The notes under the pieces were generated by a model. The model saw only the letters and a list, made by a program, of their open reading frames with translations, was not told the origin of the DNA and did no database searches. A program made the position numbers and the translations under genes. From Croceicoccus pelagius (lineage in GTDB: Bacteria; Pseudomonadota; Alphaproteobacteria; Sphingomonadales; Sphingomonadaceae), in the NCBI RefSeq assembly GCF_001661915.1, contig NZ_LYWY01000040.1:124001-188000 (forward strand): a DNA stretch of 64,000 bases. Direction: 5' to 3'. This document shows, piece by piece, positions 48,077 through 56,096 of the stretch (position 1 is its first letter; every line of letters begins with the position of its first letter).

Positions 48077-48805
48077 CTATCTAGCGAGACCCCGGTCGCG
48101 TTCCAAGAGCAATCCGAACAGGATGGCGCGAACTTCGCCATCGACCTCGCCGTCGATGCGCACGGGGCGGAAGCGGCGCTGGAATGCCTTTACCGCCGCA
48201 TGGCCATCGGAAATGTCGTATCCGAAGCGTTCGAGCGCGAGGTAGAACGACCCGTCGTTGTCGAACGGGTCGCCCAGTTCCAGCTTTTCGGGACGGGCCA
48301 GTGCCAGCCGGTGTTCGGCCAGCCGCTCCCAGTCGAATTTCTCGCCCGGATCGTCCTTACGCTGCGGGGCGACGTCGGAATGGCCGACGACATTGGCGCG
48401 CGGGATGTCGTGACGCTTCACGATGTCGTTGAGGAGGCGCAGGAGGACCTGCATCTGCTCCTCGGGGAAGTCCTCGTAGCCATGGGTGTGGCCCGGATTG
48501 TCCAGCTCGATCCCGATGCTGGCCGAGTTCACGTCGGTATGCCCGCGCCAGTAGGAGCGCCCTGCGTGCCAGGCGCGTTTCTCTTCCTCGACCATCTGCA
48601 CGACCTTGCCCTCGCGGGTGATGCAGTAATGCGCGCTGACCTTGCTGTCGGGGTTGCACATCTTGTCGATGGCTTCGCGCACGTCCGGCATGTCGGTGTA
48701 GTGCAGCACGACCATTGTGATCGGCAGGTTGCGTTCGTCGAAATTGGGTGACGGGCAGGCCCAGTCGACGTCTACGCGCGGGCGGAACCGACGCCGTTCG
48801 GCCAT
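48077..48805 (-). CDS. N-acetylmuramoyl-L-alanine amidase, AmpD/AmiD type (242 aa)
   Basis: Zinc amidase that cleaves the bond between muramic acid and the peptide in peptidoglycan. An Amidase_2 domain shows MVVLHYTDM (His ligand), VSAHYCITREGKVVQMV, AWHAG and VVGHSDVAPQRKDDPG (His and Asp ligands). The C-terminal part (FYLALERFGYDISDGHAAVK) resembles a peptidoglycan-binding domain of the PG_binding_1 type. No signal peptide is seen, so cytosolic recycling is likely. I start at 48805 (MAERRRF); MPDP at 48817 would overlap chpT by 8 bases. It follows chpT. Confidence 0.85.
   Translation of the reverse strand: MAERRRFRPRVDVDWACPSPNFDERNLPITMVVLHYTDMPDVREAIDKMCNPDSKVSAHYCITREGKVVQMVEEEKRAWHAGRSYWRGHTDVNSASIGIELDNPGHTHGYEDFPEEQMQVLLRLLNDIVKRHDIPRANVVGHSDVAPQRKDDPGEKFDWERLAEHRLALARPEKLELGDPFDNDGSFYLALERFGYDISDGHAAVKAFQRRFRPVRIDGEVDGEVRAILFGLLLERDRGLAR
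48078..48106 (-). promoter_or_regulatory. Promoter of rnpB
   Basis: TTGGAA, 17 bases, TAGATA on the minus strand is a near-ideal housekeeping promoter. The transcript start falls at the 5' end of the P1 helix. The whole promoter lies within the last codons of the upstream amidase gene. Confidence 0.75.
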
Positions 48806-48809
48806 GGGA

Positions 48810-49448
48810 TCAGGCATGAGGCAGAACCGCACCAAGGACGAGGGCATTATCGCTTTTCGCGTGCTGCACCCCTCCGCCGCAATCGGTTGCGACCAGCCGA
48901 ACCAGTTCGGCAGGCGCGGTATGCGCATTGAGATCATTCATAGCGATGTCCCCATCCAGTGCCCGACCCACGTCCGCATCGAAGGCGATCCGCGTGCCTT
49001 CGGATCGGATGGCGATTTCGTGCGCGCTGCCGCTGTCCTCGACCGCGATGGTCACCGTGCCGCCGCGCGGCAGCGCCTCGATCGCGAGCAGCGCGAAATT
49101 GAGCAGGACCTTGACCGCCGCCTTGGGCAGCCCTTCGACCCCGATGGTCCACTTCACCTCGATGTCGCGGCCTTCCGCGGCCAGCGCATCGACCAGTTCG
49201 GTAAGGTCGTTGATGGGAAGCTGGGCATCGAACCCGCCGGCCGCGCCGAACGCGAGGCGGAAGAACCGCAGCTTCGTCGCGGTGCGCCGTGCGCCCTGGG
49301 CCAGCAGTTCGATGCACTGTTCGCGCATCGCCGGATCGGTTTCGTCGGCCAGAAGCTCGATCCCGTTCGACATGCCGCCAACGGGCGACAGCAGGTCGTG
49401 GCAAAGGCGCGAACACATCAGGTTGGCCAGCTGGACCGGATCGCTCAT
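48810..49448 (-). CDS. chpT: Histidine phosphotransferase ChpT (212 aa)
   Basis: ChpT passes phosphate from the hybrid kinase CckA to CtrA and CpdR in the alphaproteobacterial cell-cycle relay. The dimerisation helix with the phospho-accepting His is in LMCSRLCHDLLSPVGGMSNG. The following degenerate kinase-like domain contains WTIGVEGLPKAAVKVLLNF and no ATP-binding motifs, as expected. Length is normal. The gene lies upstream of the amidase on the same strand. CckA and CtrA are not in this window. Confidence 0.9.
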   Translation of the reverse strand: MSDPVQLANLMCSRLCHDLLSPVGGMSNGIELLADETDPAMREQCIELLAQGARRTATKLRFFRLAFGAAGGFDAQLPINDLTELVDALAAEGRDIEVKWTIGVEGLPKAAVKVLLNFALLAIEALPRGGTVTIAVEDSGSAHEIAIRSEGTRIAFDADVGRALDGDIAMNDLNAHTAPAELVRLVATDCGGGVQHAKSDNALVLGAVLPHA

Positions 49449-49543
49449 CGCGCGATGCCCCCGTCGTCGGGATACCGAAAGCGATTGGGGTTGCGGCGCG
49501 AGGCGGATCGGATCGATGTCGTAATCATGTGGCGATATTCCAT
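49445..49543 (-). CDS. Possible 32-aa peptide overlapping the chpT start
   Basis: MEYRHMITTSIRSASRRNPN... ends exactly with TGA overlapping the chpT ATG. No ribosome site is visible. It may be a leader peptide for translational coupling or simply chance; the neighbourhood of chpT in relatives usually has a longer gene. Low confidence. Confidence 0.2.
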   Translation of the reverse strand: MEYRHMITTSIRSASRRNPNRFRYPDDGGIAR

Positions 49544-49658
49544 AGCGCCGCCATCGAGGCTAGGAAAGCCGGGTAAGGAAAGCCTTTTACCGGCTCTCAA
49601 CCATGTCCTGTGTACTATTGCCAGACAGGATCGCGGAACTTTCGGGGGGAAGATTTCG

Positions 49659-50072
49659 ATGCGCTTCAAGATTGCACTGGCGACTACGGCAGCCGCGTTC
49701 CTGCTTTCCGCATGTGGCGACAGCGCAGGGATGGAGAGCGAACGGCTCGACAACATGAACCTCACGCCCGAGCAGCGCGAAGTGGCGCAGGCCTTCGTCA
49801 TCGGCATGAAGAAGGACACAGGGATGCCCATGCTGTGCGGACGGGACTACGGGTTTGCGGGGTGTTACGCCAAGCGGGTGCAAATGCCCGTCAACCTCAA
49901 GCGCGCGCACATCGCCTACCTCTCCGATTATGCGGCGGCCGATAAGGATTACTACGCCTTCTTCGCGCGCATGAATGTCGGCGAGGAAGCGGCCTGGGAC
50001 CTGTTTCAAAGGTACGAGGCGGCGGAACAGCAGTGCTCTGCAGGGGCGATGGTGAAGCAGCTGCTCGACTAG
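49659..50072 (+). CDS. Small lipoprotein of unknown function (137 aa)
   Basis: A lipoprotein signal with lipobox LLSACG (residues about 15-20) is followed by a helical, Cys-containing body (NLTPEQREVAQAFVIGMKKD, LCGRDYGFAGCYAKRVQMPV, EAAEQQCSAGAMV). Four cysteines after the lipid cysteine could form two disulfides. Start at the ATG at 49659 has GGGGGGAAG upstream. No family name is recognised. A hairpin (GCCGGGTAA/TTTACCGGC, 49568-49594) lies in the upstream gap. Confidence 0.8.
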   Translation: MRFKIALATTAAAFLLSACGDSAGMESERLDNMNLTPEQREVAQAFVIGMKKDTGMPMLCGRDYGFAGCYAKRVQMPVNLKRAHIAYLSDYAAADKDYYAFFARMNVGEEAAWDLFQRYEAAEQQCSAGAMVKQLLD

Positions 50073-50185
50073 GCACAGCGGCAAGCGGTGCGCTGCTTGC
50101 GCCCAACCGAAAGTTTCCACTCTATATCAGATAGTTGTGCCTGAAATACCGCGCGACGAAGCGACGCAGCAATGCGCCCGGCAGT

Positions 50186-50210
50186 GGACCGATTTGCCTG
50201 CCCGTCCGTT
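50186..50210 (+). promoter_or_regulatory. EcfG-like general-stress promoter, candidate
   Basis: GGACC, 16 bases, CGTT differs by one base from the EcfG (general stress sigma factor) pattern GGAAC-N16/17-CGTT. It lies about 100 bases before the BON-domain gene, a type often in the stress regulon. Confidence 0.4.
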
Positions 50211-50307
50211 AATTGGATGTACACGCCCCGCAGGGGGCAACGGGCCCGGCAAACGCTGTCTGCCGCGCCCGATGAATTTCGAAAGGCAGCTTTCGAGGAG
50301 AACTACC

Positions 50308-51105
50308 ATGGCAGACCGTTATGAACGTCGCCCCCAGTACAATGACTATGAAACCCGTCAGGCCCAGCAGTTCGATGAACGCCCGATGAGCCAGGCAGGC
50401 GAAACCGCCACTTACGATCGCGACGACTATCGCGGGCAGTATGGCGGTTCCGATTACCGCAATGATGACCGCCGCACCGAAATGCGTCGCCAACGCGCCC
50501 GTGACGATTACCGGACGGATATTCGCGATTCCGACACCCAGACCGTCGGCTACACCGGCGACAGGTATCGCAATCGCGGTTCGGAATATGGCCGCTTCAC
50601 CAGCGAGAGTTACGGCGGACGCGATTACGCCTATTCGACCGACCCATACTATGCCGCAGGCTCGACCATGGGCTATCCGGGCGCAGCCGCAGGGTCCGGT
50701 TATGGACACGACTACCGCGATCATGGCTACGGCAACGAACGCGGCTTCTTCGAAAAGGCCGGTGACGAGATCGCGAGCTGGTTTGGCGATGACGATGCTG
50801 CCCGCCGCCGAGAGATGGACCACAGGGGCGTCGGCCCGCAAGGTTATACTCGCTCGGACGAGCGCATTCTGGAAGATGTCTGCGACCACCTGACGCAGGA
50901 CCGCTATATCGACGCAAGCGACATCACCGTGACGGTCAAGGACCGCGAAGTCACGCTTGACGGCACTGTTGACAGCAAGGGCGCCAAGCGCCGCGCAGAA
51001 GACCGCGCCGATTACGTGACCGGCGTCGGCCATGTGCAAAACAACCTGCGCGTGTCGAGCCGTGCGACGTACGAAACCACCGAACGCCAGGAAATGAACT
51101 CGTAA
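50308..51105 (+). CDS. BON-domain protein with Tyr/Arg/Asp-rich N-terminus (265 aa)
   Basis: The first 160 or so residues are low-complexity, unusually rich in Tyr, Arg, Asp and Gly (RYERRPQYNDYETRQAQ, YRGQYGGSDYRNDDRRTEM), probably disordered. Then GFFEKAGDEIASWFGDDDAA leads into a BON domain (about 190-255: ILEDVCDHLTQDRYIDASDI ... VTLDGTVDSKGAKRRAEDRA, then YVTGVGHVQNNLRVSS). BON domains bind phospholipid or peptidoglycan. GAGGAG lies 7 bases before the ATG at 50308. No signal peptide is seen. A candidate EcfG promoter upstream suggests a stress role. Confidence 0.87.
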   Translation: MADRYERRPQYNDYETRQAQQFDERPMSQAGETATYDRDDYRGQYGGSDYRNDDRRTEMRRQRARDDYRTDIRDSDTQTVGYTGDRYRNRGSEYGRFTSESYGGRDYAYSTDPYYAAGSTMGYPGAAAGSGYGHDYRDHGYGNERGFFEKAGDEIASWFGDDDAARRREMDHRGVGPQGYTRSDERILEDVCDHLTQDRYIDASDITVTVKDREVTLDGTVDSKGAKRRAEDRADYVTGVGHVQNNLRVSSRATYETTERQEMNS

Positions 51106-51130
51106 TTCGCGAGACATGACCAAGAACGAG

Positions 51131-51158
51131 AAGAGGTCCCTTTCGGGGCCTCTTTTCT
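51131..51158 (+). terminator. Terminator of the BON-domain gene
   Basis: The stem AAGAGGTCCC/GGGGCCTCTT with a TTTC loop is followed by TTCTT. It ends immediately at the end of the convergent JAMM gene. Confidence 0.85.
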
Positions 51159-51538
51159 TATGGGCAGAGCGGTTTGAACCCGTCCGCGCAGGCGCGCCAC
51201 CACCCGATGCGCCCACCCGCAGCGATGGCCCAGACCCGCCCGTCGCCTGCTGCCATCGCGCGATCGGTCGCAGACGGTTCGGCATAGCCGGTGGGATGCG
51301 AATGGTAATAGCCGAGAACCTGCAGCCCGCCCGCCCGCGCTGCCTTGTGCGCGGCGATGAGCGCAGAAGGATCGATCTCGAAATGACGCGCCGGTTCTGG
51401 GTGGACGTTGGCGCAGGGAACCGCATTCTCGATCCGCCCATCAATGCCCAGCAGGATGCCGCAGCACTCGTGCGGGTGCGCAGCTGCCGCTTCGGCCAGA
51501 ATGAGGTCGATCACCTCGCTTGCGACTTCGATGCCCAT
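51158..51538 (-). CDS. Stand-alone JAMM-type (M67/Mov34) metallopeptidase (126 aa)
   Basis: A small zinc isopeptidase fold. Its JAMM residues are Glu in HPHECCGILLG, and H-S-H-P in LGYYHSHPTGYAEPSATD, with the closing Ser/Asp. Relatives cleave ubiquitin-like or sulfur-carrier conjugates, or release sulfur carriers (ThiS/MoaD type). Short length, with no added domain, and no ubiquitin-like gene is adjacent. Start ATG is close to the rluD gene, transcribed the other way. Confidence 0.87.
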   Translation of the reverse strand: MGIEVASEVIDLILAEAAAAHPHECCGILLGIDGRIENAVPCANVHPEPARHFEIDPSALIAAHKAARAGGLQVLGYYHSHPTGYAEPSATDRAMAAGDGRVWAIAAGGRIGWWRACADGFKPLCP

Positions 51539-51555
51539 TACCCATCTAGCTAGCC

Positions 51556-52509
51556 ATGGGGGACGACAATGTCATTCGCGGCGTTATCGAGGACGGAGGG
51601 CAGCGGCTGGACAAGGCGCTGGCGGACCTGACCGACCTCTCGCGCGAACGCATCAAGGCACTGATCGGTGAAGGCCGTGTAACCGTCGGCAAGTCGCTGG
51701 CGAAAAGCACTTCGATGAAACCTGCTGCCGGAACCTCCTTCAAGATCGACGTGCCCGAGGCCGCGCCTGCCGAGGCAGTGGCGCAGGATATCCCGCTGAA
51801 CGTCGTATACGAGGATGACGACCTGATCGTCATCGACAAGCCCGCAGGCATGGTCGTCCACCCCGCTGCCGGCAACCCCAACGGCACGCTGGTCAACGCC
51901 CTGCTCCACCACTGCGCGGGGCAGCTCTCGGGCATCGGCGGCGTCGCGAGGCCCGGTATCGTACACCGCATCGACAAGGATACCTCGGGGCTTCTGGTGG
52001 TGGCCAAGAGCGATGTCGCCCACGAAGGGCTGGCGAAACAGTTTGCCGAACACTCTCTCGAACGCGCCTACAAGGCGGTGGTGAAAGGCCATCCATCGCC
52101 GGCTTCAGGCACGATCGCGGGGATGATCGGGCGCAGCGATCGCGACCGCAAGAAGATGGCGGTGCTGGACGACAATTCGAATCGGGGTAAGCGCGCGGTC
52201 ACGCATTTTTCGACGCTCGCCCGTCTCGACGGGGCGGCGCTGGTCGAATGCAGACTGGAAACCGGCAGAACCCACCAGATCCGCGTTCACATGTCATCAA
52301 TCGGCCATGCGCTAATCGGGGACCCTGTCTATGGACGACCCGATTCGCGCCTTCGCCCGCTTCTCCAGCGGCTTTCCTTTACCCGACAGGCGCTTCACGC
52401 GGCCATTCTTGGCTTCATTCATCCCGTGTCTGGCGATCGATTGCATTTTTCCAGCGACATACCGCCAGACATGCGGGAACTGATCGACGCTCTCGGTTTT
52501 AGAGATTGA
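51556..52509 (+). CDS. rluD: RluD-type 23S rRNA pseudouridine synthase (317 aa)
   Basis: Modifies uridines of 23S rRNA helix 69 in the family prototype. S4 domain: RLDKALADLTDLSRERIKAL. Catalytic motif: HRIDKDTSGLLVVAKS (Asp). The end shows ETGRTHQIRVHMSSIGHALI. Length fits RluD. It has no basic tail, unlike the second pseudouridine synthase at 20626. The two differ, so they are not recent copies. The start is an ATG at 51556. Confidence 0.9.
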   Translation: MGDDNVIRGVIEDGGQRLDKALADLTDLSRERIKALIGEGRVTVGKSLAKSTSMKPAAGTSFKIDVPEAAPAEAVAQDIPLNVVYEDDDLIVIDKPAGMVVHPAAGNPNGTLVNALLHHCAGQLSGIGGVARPGIVHRIDKDTSGLLVVAKSDVAHEGLAKQFAEHSLERAYKAVVKGHPSPASGTIAGMIGRSDRDRKKMAVLDDNSNRGKRAVTHFSTLARLDGAALVECRLETGRTHQIRVHMSSIGHALIGDPVYGRPDSRLRPLLQRLSFTRQALHAAILGFIHPVSGDRLHFSSDIPPDMRELIDALGFRD

Positions 52510-52630
52510 GAGAATGATCAACACTTCACATGCAAACGGGTCTATAAGGAAAAAACGTGACCTGCACGTGCGGATGCCCAGCAGGGGTCGGCAAAACGTA
52601 GGTCGACGGTAGAAAGGTTCGGTAAGAGAA

Positions 52631-53536
52631 GTGAGCACGACAACCAAGACCACCATCCCGGCACTCGGCGGAGAGCAGAGCCTCAACCGCTACCTGGCCG
52701 AGATCAAGAAATTCCCGGTGCTTAAGCCCGAGCAGGAATACATGCTCGCCAAGCGCTATCAGGAACACGAGGATCCCGAGGCCGCGGCCCAGCTCGTGAC
52801 GAGCCACCTGCGTCTCGTCGCCAAGATCGCCATGGGCTATCGCGGCTACGGCCTTCCCGTGTCCGACCTCATCTCCGAAGGCAATGTCGGCCTGATGCAG
52901 GGCGTGAAGAAGTTCGAGCCCGATCGCGGCTTCCGCCTCGCGACTTACGCGATGTGGTGGATCAAGGCTTCGATTCAGGAATACATCCTGCGTACGTGGA
53001 GCCTCGTGAAGATGGGCACTACTGCTGCCCAGAAGAAGCTGTTTTTCAACCTGCGCCGCATGAAAAAGAACCTCGAGGCTTTCGAGGACACCGACCTGCA
53101 CCCTGACGACGTCGCCAAGATCGCGACCGACCTCGGCGTGCCCGAGCAGGAGGTGGTCAACATGAACCGCCGCATGCTCATGGGCGGCGATGCCTCGCTC
53201 AACGTGTCGATGCGCAGCGACGAGGAAGGTTCGGGCCAGTGGCAGGACTGGCTGACCGACGATCGCCCGCTGCAGGACGAAACCGTCGCCGATGCCGAGG
53301 AAAAGCAGGTCCGCCACGACATGCTGGTTGAAGCGATGGACGTCCTGAACGACCGCGAAAAGCACATTCTGGCCGAGCGTCGCCTCAGCGAGAACCCGCA
53401 GACGCTGGAAGAGCTTTCGCAGGTTTACGACGTTAGCCGCGAACGCATCCGCCAGATCGAGGTGCGCGCCTTCGAAAAGGTGCAGAAGGCGATGCAGCGT
53501 ATCGTCGGCGAAAGGCTGATGCCCGCAAGCGCCTGA
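52631..53536 (+). CDS. rpoH: RNA polymerase sigma factor RpoH (301 aa)
   Basis: Heat-shock sigma factor. Region 2 shows LVTSHLRLVAKIAMGYRGYG, DLISEGNVGLMQGVKKFEPD and FRLATYAMWWIKASIQEYIL with the RpoH-box QKKLFFNLRRMKKNLEAFED after it. Region 4 carries LEELSQVYDVSRERIRQIEV. Start GTG at 52631 with GGTAAGAGAA upstream. The ORF length is normal for alphaproteobacterial RpoH. It can drive the CTTG-type promoter before clpB. Confidence 0.96.
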   Translation: MSTTTKTTIPALGGEQSLNRYLAEIKKFPVLKPEQEYMLAKRYQEHEDPEAAAQLVTSHLRLVAKIAMGYRGYGLPVSDLISEGNVGLMQGVKKFEPDRGFRLATYAMWWIKASIQEYILRTWSLVKMGTTAAQKKLFFNLRRMKKNLEAFEDTDLHPDDVAKIATDLGVPEQEVVNMNRRMLMGGDASLNVSMRSDEEGSGQWQDWLTDDRPLQDETVADAEEKQVRHDMLVEAMDVLNDREKHILAERRLSENPQTLEELSQVYDVSRERIRQIEVRAFEKVQKAMQRIVGERLMPASA

Positions 53537-53541
53537 TCGGC

Positions 53542-54021
53542 ATGGCAAACGCAAAATCGGGGCGGCGGCGATGGATGATCGCTGCCGCCCTTGTTGCGTC
53601 TGCCTTCTGGCCGCGCCTTTTCGATTTCGACAGACTGCCGTCAGAGGCGCCATCCGGCTTTCGCCAAGAGGCCCTGACGACCTTCTGGCTGATGCACGAC
53701 AATCCCGTCGAACAGGCCTGGTTCGGCTTGGCGGCGCAGAATTTCGTGCTCCACGACTGGCGGATCGAACCGGGCAGCTGCGAGGGGGGAAGCACGACCT
53801 GGCCGGCCTTGCGCGATGCACGCGTCACGCTGACCGTGCTGGGCCCGTGGGGCATACCCATCGCCCGCGATGCGATCACTTGCGGCGGCGCGGGATGGCA
53901 CCGCGACGCCGATTTCGTTGTCGAACCGCCCCCCTTGCCATCATCCCGACATGGCAATGGCGAAGAGACATCGGATCCGCCCACGCCACCGCCCTTGCCC
54001 CCTCCGCCACCAGCAGGCTGA
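53542..54021 (+). CDS. Secreted or membrane-anchored small protein of unknown function (159 aa)
   Basis: An N-terminal hydrophobic segment (WMIAAALVASAFWPRLF) suggests export or anchoring. The middle (LMHDNPVEQAWFGLAAQNFV, RVTLTVLGPWGIPIARDAITC) has no recognised domain, and the C-terminus is Pro-rich (DPPTPPPLPPPPPAG). It follows rpoH by 5 bases and may share its transcript. No named family recognised. Confidence 0.7.
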   Translation: MANAKSGRRRWMIAAALVASAFWPRLFDFDRLPSEAPSGFRQEALTTFWLMHDNPVEQAWFGLAAQNFVLHDWRIEPGSCEGGSTTWPALRDARVTLTVLGPWGIPIARDAITCGGAGWHRDADFVVEPPPLPSSRHGNGEETSDPPTPPPLPPPPPAG

Positions 54022-54064
54022 TGCAGGCCGGGAACCAGAGCGCGGTTGGCCGGTAAGACGTCTC

Positions 54065-55327
54065 ATGGACGGTTCTCTTTTTGGCATTTCCCCATACCAC
54101 GTTCTTCTCGCCGGTTGCGGGATCGTCATCATCCTTGCCTTCTGGATCCCGCGCTTTCTGCGGGATCGCGAACCATCTTCGTCAGGCCTGCTCATTCTCG
54201 GCGGGTTGGCCGTGTTCGGAATTCTGCCGGGCGTGCCCGAAGTGTTTTCTCCCATGGAAAGAACCGGCTTCTGGGAACTTGCGTCGGAATTTGCCGTCAT
54301 TGCGGCGCTGTTCGGCACGGGGATGCGGCTCGACCGGGTGATCGGCAAGGGCCTGTGGTCTCCGACGATAAGGCTTCTCGTGATCGCGATGCCGCTTTGC
54401 ATCGCCGCGGTCTTCACGCTTGGCTATATGCTCGGCCTCACGGCGGCTGGCGCGATCCTGCTCGCCGCGGTGCTCGCCCCGACCGACCCGGTCCTAGCCG
54501 CCGACGTACAGGTAGGCCCGCCGGGCGAGGGCGGCGAACATCCCATCCGATTTGCACTGACGACCGAGGCGGGCCTCAACGACGGCCTGGCCTTTCCTTT
54601 CGTCTACCTCGCGCTGTTCGTCGGGACGATGGGGCTCGACGTTGCCAGCTGGGGCTGGGAATGGTTCGGGTTCTACTTCGTTTACAAGATCGTAGTCGGC
54701 GTGCTCGCAGGGATCGGAGCGGGCTGGCTTCTGGGCAAGGTCATCTTCTCGTTCCCGAACCACAATCCGCTGTCGAGTTCGGGCAGCGGCGTCATCGCGC
54801 TGGCCGGCCTGCTGTTCACTTACGGGATCACCGAACTGATCGAAGGCTATGGCTTTATCGCGGCCTTCATCATGGGACTGACGCTTCGACGGGTAGAGGC
54901 GGAACATGAATATCATTCGCGCCTCCACGCCTTTTCCGTGGCGCTGGAAGACGGCGTCACCGCCATTCTTCTCGTCCTTTTCGGCGGGGCGCTGCCGGTT
55001 CTCCTTCCCTACCTGTCATGGCAACACGCGCTGATCGGCGTTGCGCTGGTGTTCCTGATCCGACCTGCGTTCGGGATGCTGTCGCTGATCGGAACGGAAA
55101 TGCCGTTGAAACACCGGGGCGTCGTGGCGTTTTACGGCGTACGCGGCATGGGTTCGATATATTACCTCGCCTATGCCGCCGGGACGCTGCAGTTCGTGAA
55201 CGAAGGGGATCTTTGGGCCGCGATCGCCTTCACCATCCTGCTGTCCACGCTGGTCCACGGGTTCAGTGCAGGATCCGTCGTCCACGCCGCGACGCGCGGC
55301 GAAGAGGCCGCGAAGGAGGCGAACTGA
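54065..55327 (+). CDS. CPA1-type cation:proton antiporter (420 aa)
   Basis: Inner-membrane Na+(K+)/H+ exchanger with about 12 hydrophobic segments. The ion-binding pair is in LLAAVLAPTDPVLAADVQVG and in RFALTTEAGLNDGLAFPFVY, typical of NhaP/CPA1. The GMGSIYYLAYAA motif lies near the C-terminus. It is full length. The start ATG at 54065 lies in the 3' flank of the preceding small gene. It is distinct from nhaA at 40468. Confidence 0.88.
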   Translation: MDGSLFGISPYHVLLAGCGIVIILAFWIPRFLRDREPSSSGLLILGGLAVFGILPGVPEVFSPMERTGFWELASEFAVIAALFGTGMRLDRVIGKGLWSPTIRLLVIAMPLCIAAVFTLGYMLGLTAAGAILLAAVLAPTDPVLAADVQVGPPGEGGEHPIRFALTTEAGLNDGLAFPFVYLALFVGTMGLDVASWGWEWFGFYFVYKIVVGVLAGIGAGWLLGKVIFSFPNHNPLSSSGSGVIALAGLLFTYGITELIEGYGFIAAFIMGLTLRRVEAEHEYHSRLHAFSVALEDGVTAILLVLFGGALPVLLPYLSWQHALIGVALVFLIRPAFGMLSLIGTEMPLKHRGVVAFYGVRGMGSIYYLAYAAGTLQFVNEGDLWAAIAFTILLSTLVHGFSAGSVVHAATRGEEAAKEAN

Positions 55328-55396
55328 CCGTGCCGAAGGATGCCCGGCGACGCGTGCGGCTTTGCATGAGGACAGCTGTTGGCTAGTAAGCCCCGC

Positions 55397-56092
55397 ATGG
55401 CCAAGGCAAAATCGCGCGGGCTGGGTGCGCGGCTCTTCATTTTTCTCGTAAAACTCTCCCTCGCGCTTGTCGTGTTCAGTGCAGCGTGGGTCCTGCTCTA
55501 TCGCATCGTGCCGGTTCCGGTGACGGCGACGATGCTGATGGACGAGAACGGCATCACCAAGGACTGGGAGCCGCTTTCCGACATAGACCGCAACATGGTC
55601 CGCGCCGCCATCGCGGCAGAGGACGGCAAGTTCTGCGAACACGCGGGCTTCGACCGCGAGGCGATCGAAAAGGCGATGCAGCGGAACGCTGAAGGCGGAC
55701 GCATCCGCGGCGGATCGACGATCAGTCAGCAGACGGCAAAGAACGTCTTCCTGTGGCAGGACGGCGGCTATTTCCGCAAAGGGCTGGAGGCATGGTTCAC
55801 TTTCCTGATCGAGAACCTTTGGGGTAAGCGGCGGATCATGGAAGTCTATCTCAACGTAGCCGAAACCGGCATCGGCACTTACGGGGTCGAGGCAGGGGCG
55901 ATGCGGTATTTCAACCATTCCGCCGACCGTCTGACGACGACCGAGGCGGCGCGCATGGCCGCCGCGCTACCGCTGCCCAAGAAACGGTCGGTCAAGAACC
56001 CATCGGGCTGGCTTGCCCGCCACGGCGACACGATTCGCGCGCGGATCGGCGTCGTCGCACGTGACGGCCTCGATTCCTGTGTCTACGAGTGA
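55397..56092 (+). CDS. mtgA: Monofunctional peptidoglycan glycosyltransferase (231 aa)
   Basis: Polymerises lipid II into glycan strands. One N-terminal transmembrane helix (LFIFLVKLSLALVVFSAAWV) is followed by the GT51 domain: AAIAAEDGKFCEHAGFD (catalytic Glu), GGSTISQQTAKNVFLWQD, FLIENLWGKRRIMEVYLNVAETG and YFNHSADRLTTTEAARMAA. It lacks a transpeptidase domain, as expected for MtgA. I chose the ATG at 55397; a TTG 6 codons earlier is possible. It precedes the CDF gene by 4 bases. Confidence 0.94.
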   Translation: MAKAKSRGLGARLFIFLVKLSLALVVFSAAWVLLYRIVPVPVTATMLMDENGITKDWEPLSDIDRNMVRAAIAAEDGKFCEHAGFDREAIEKAMQRNAEGGRIRGGSTISQQTAKNVFLWQDGGYFRKGLEAWFTFLIENLWGKRRIMEVYLNVAETGIGTYGVEAGAMRYFNHSADRLTTTEAARMAAALPLPKKRSVKNPSGWLARHGDTIRARIGVVARDGLDSCVYE

Positions 56093-56096
56093 CACC

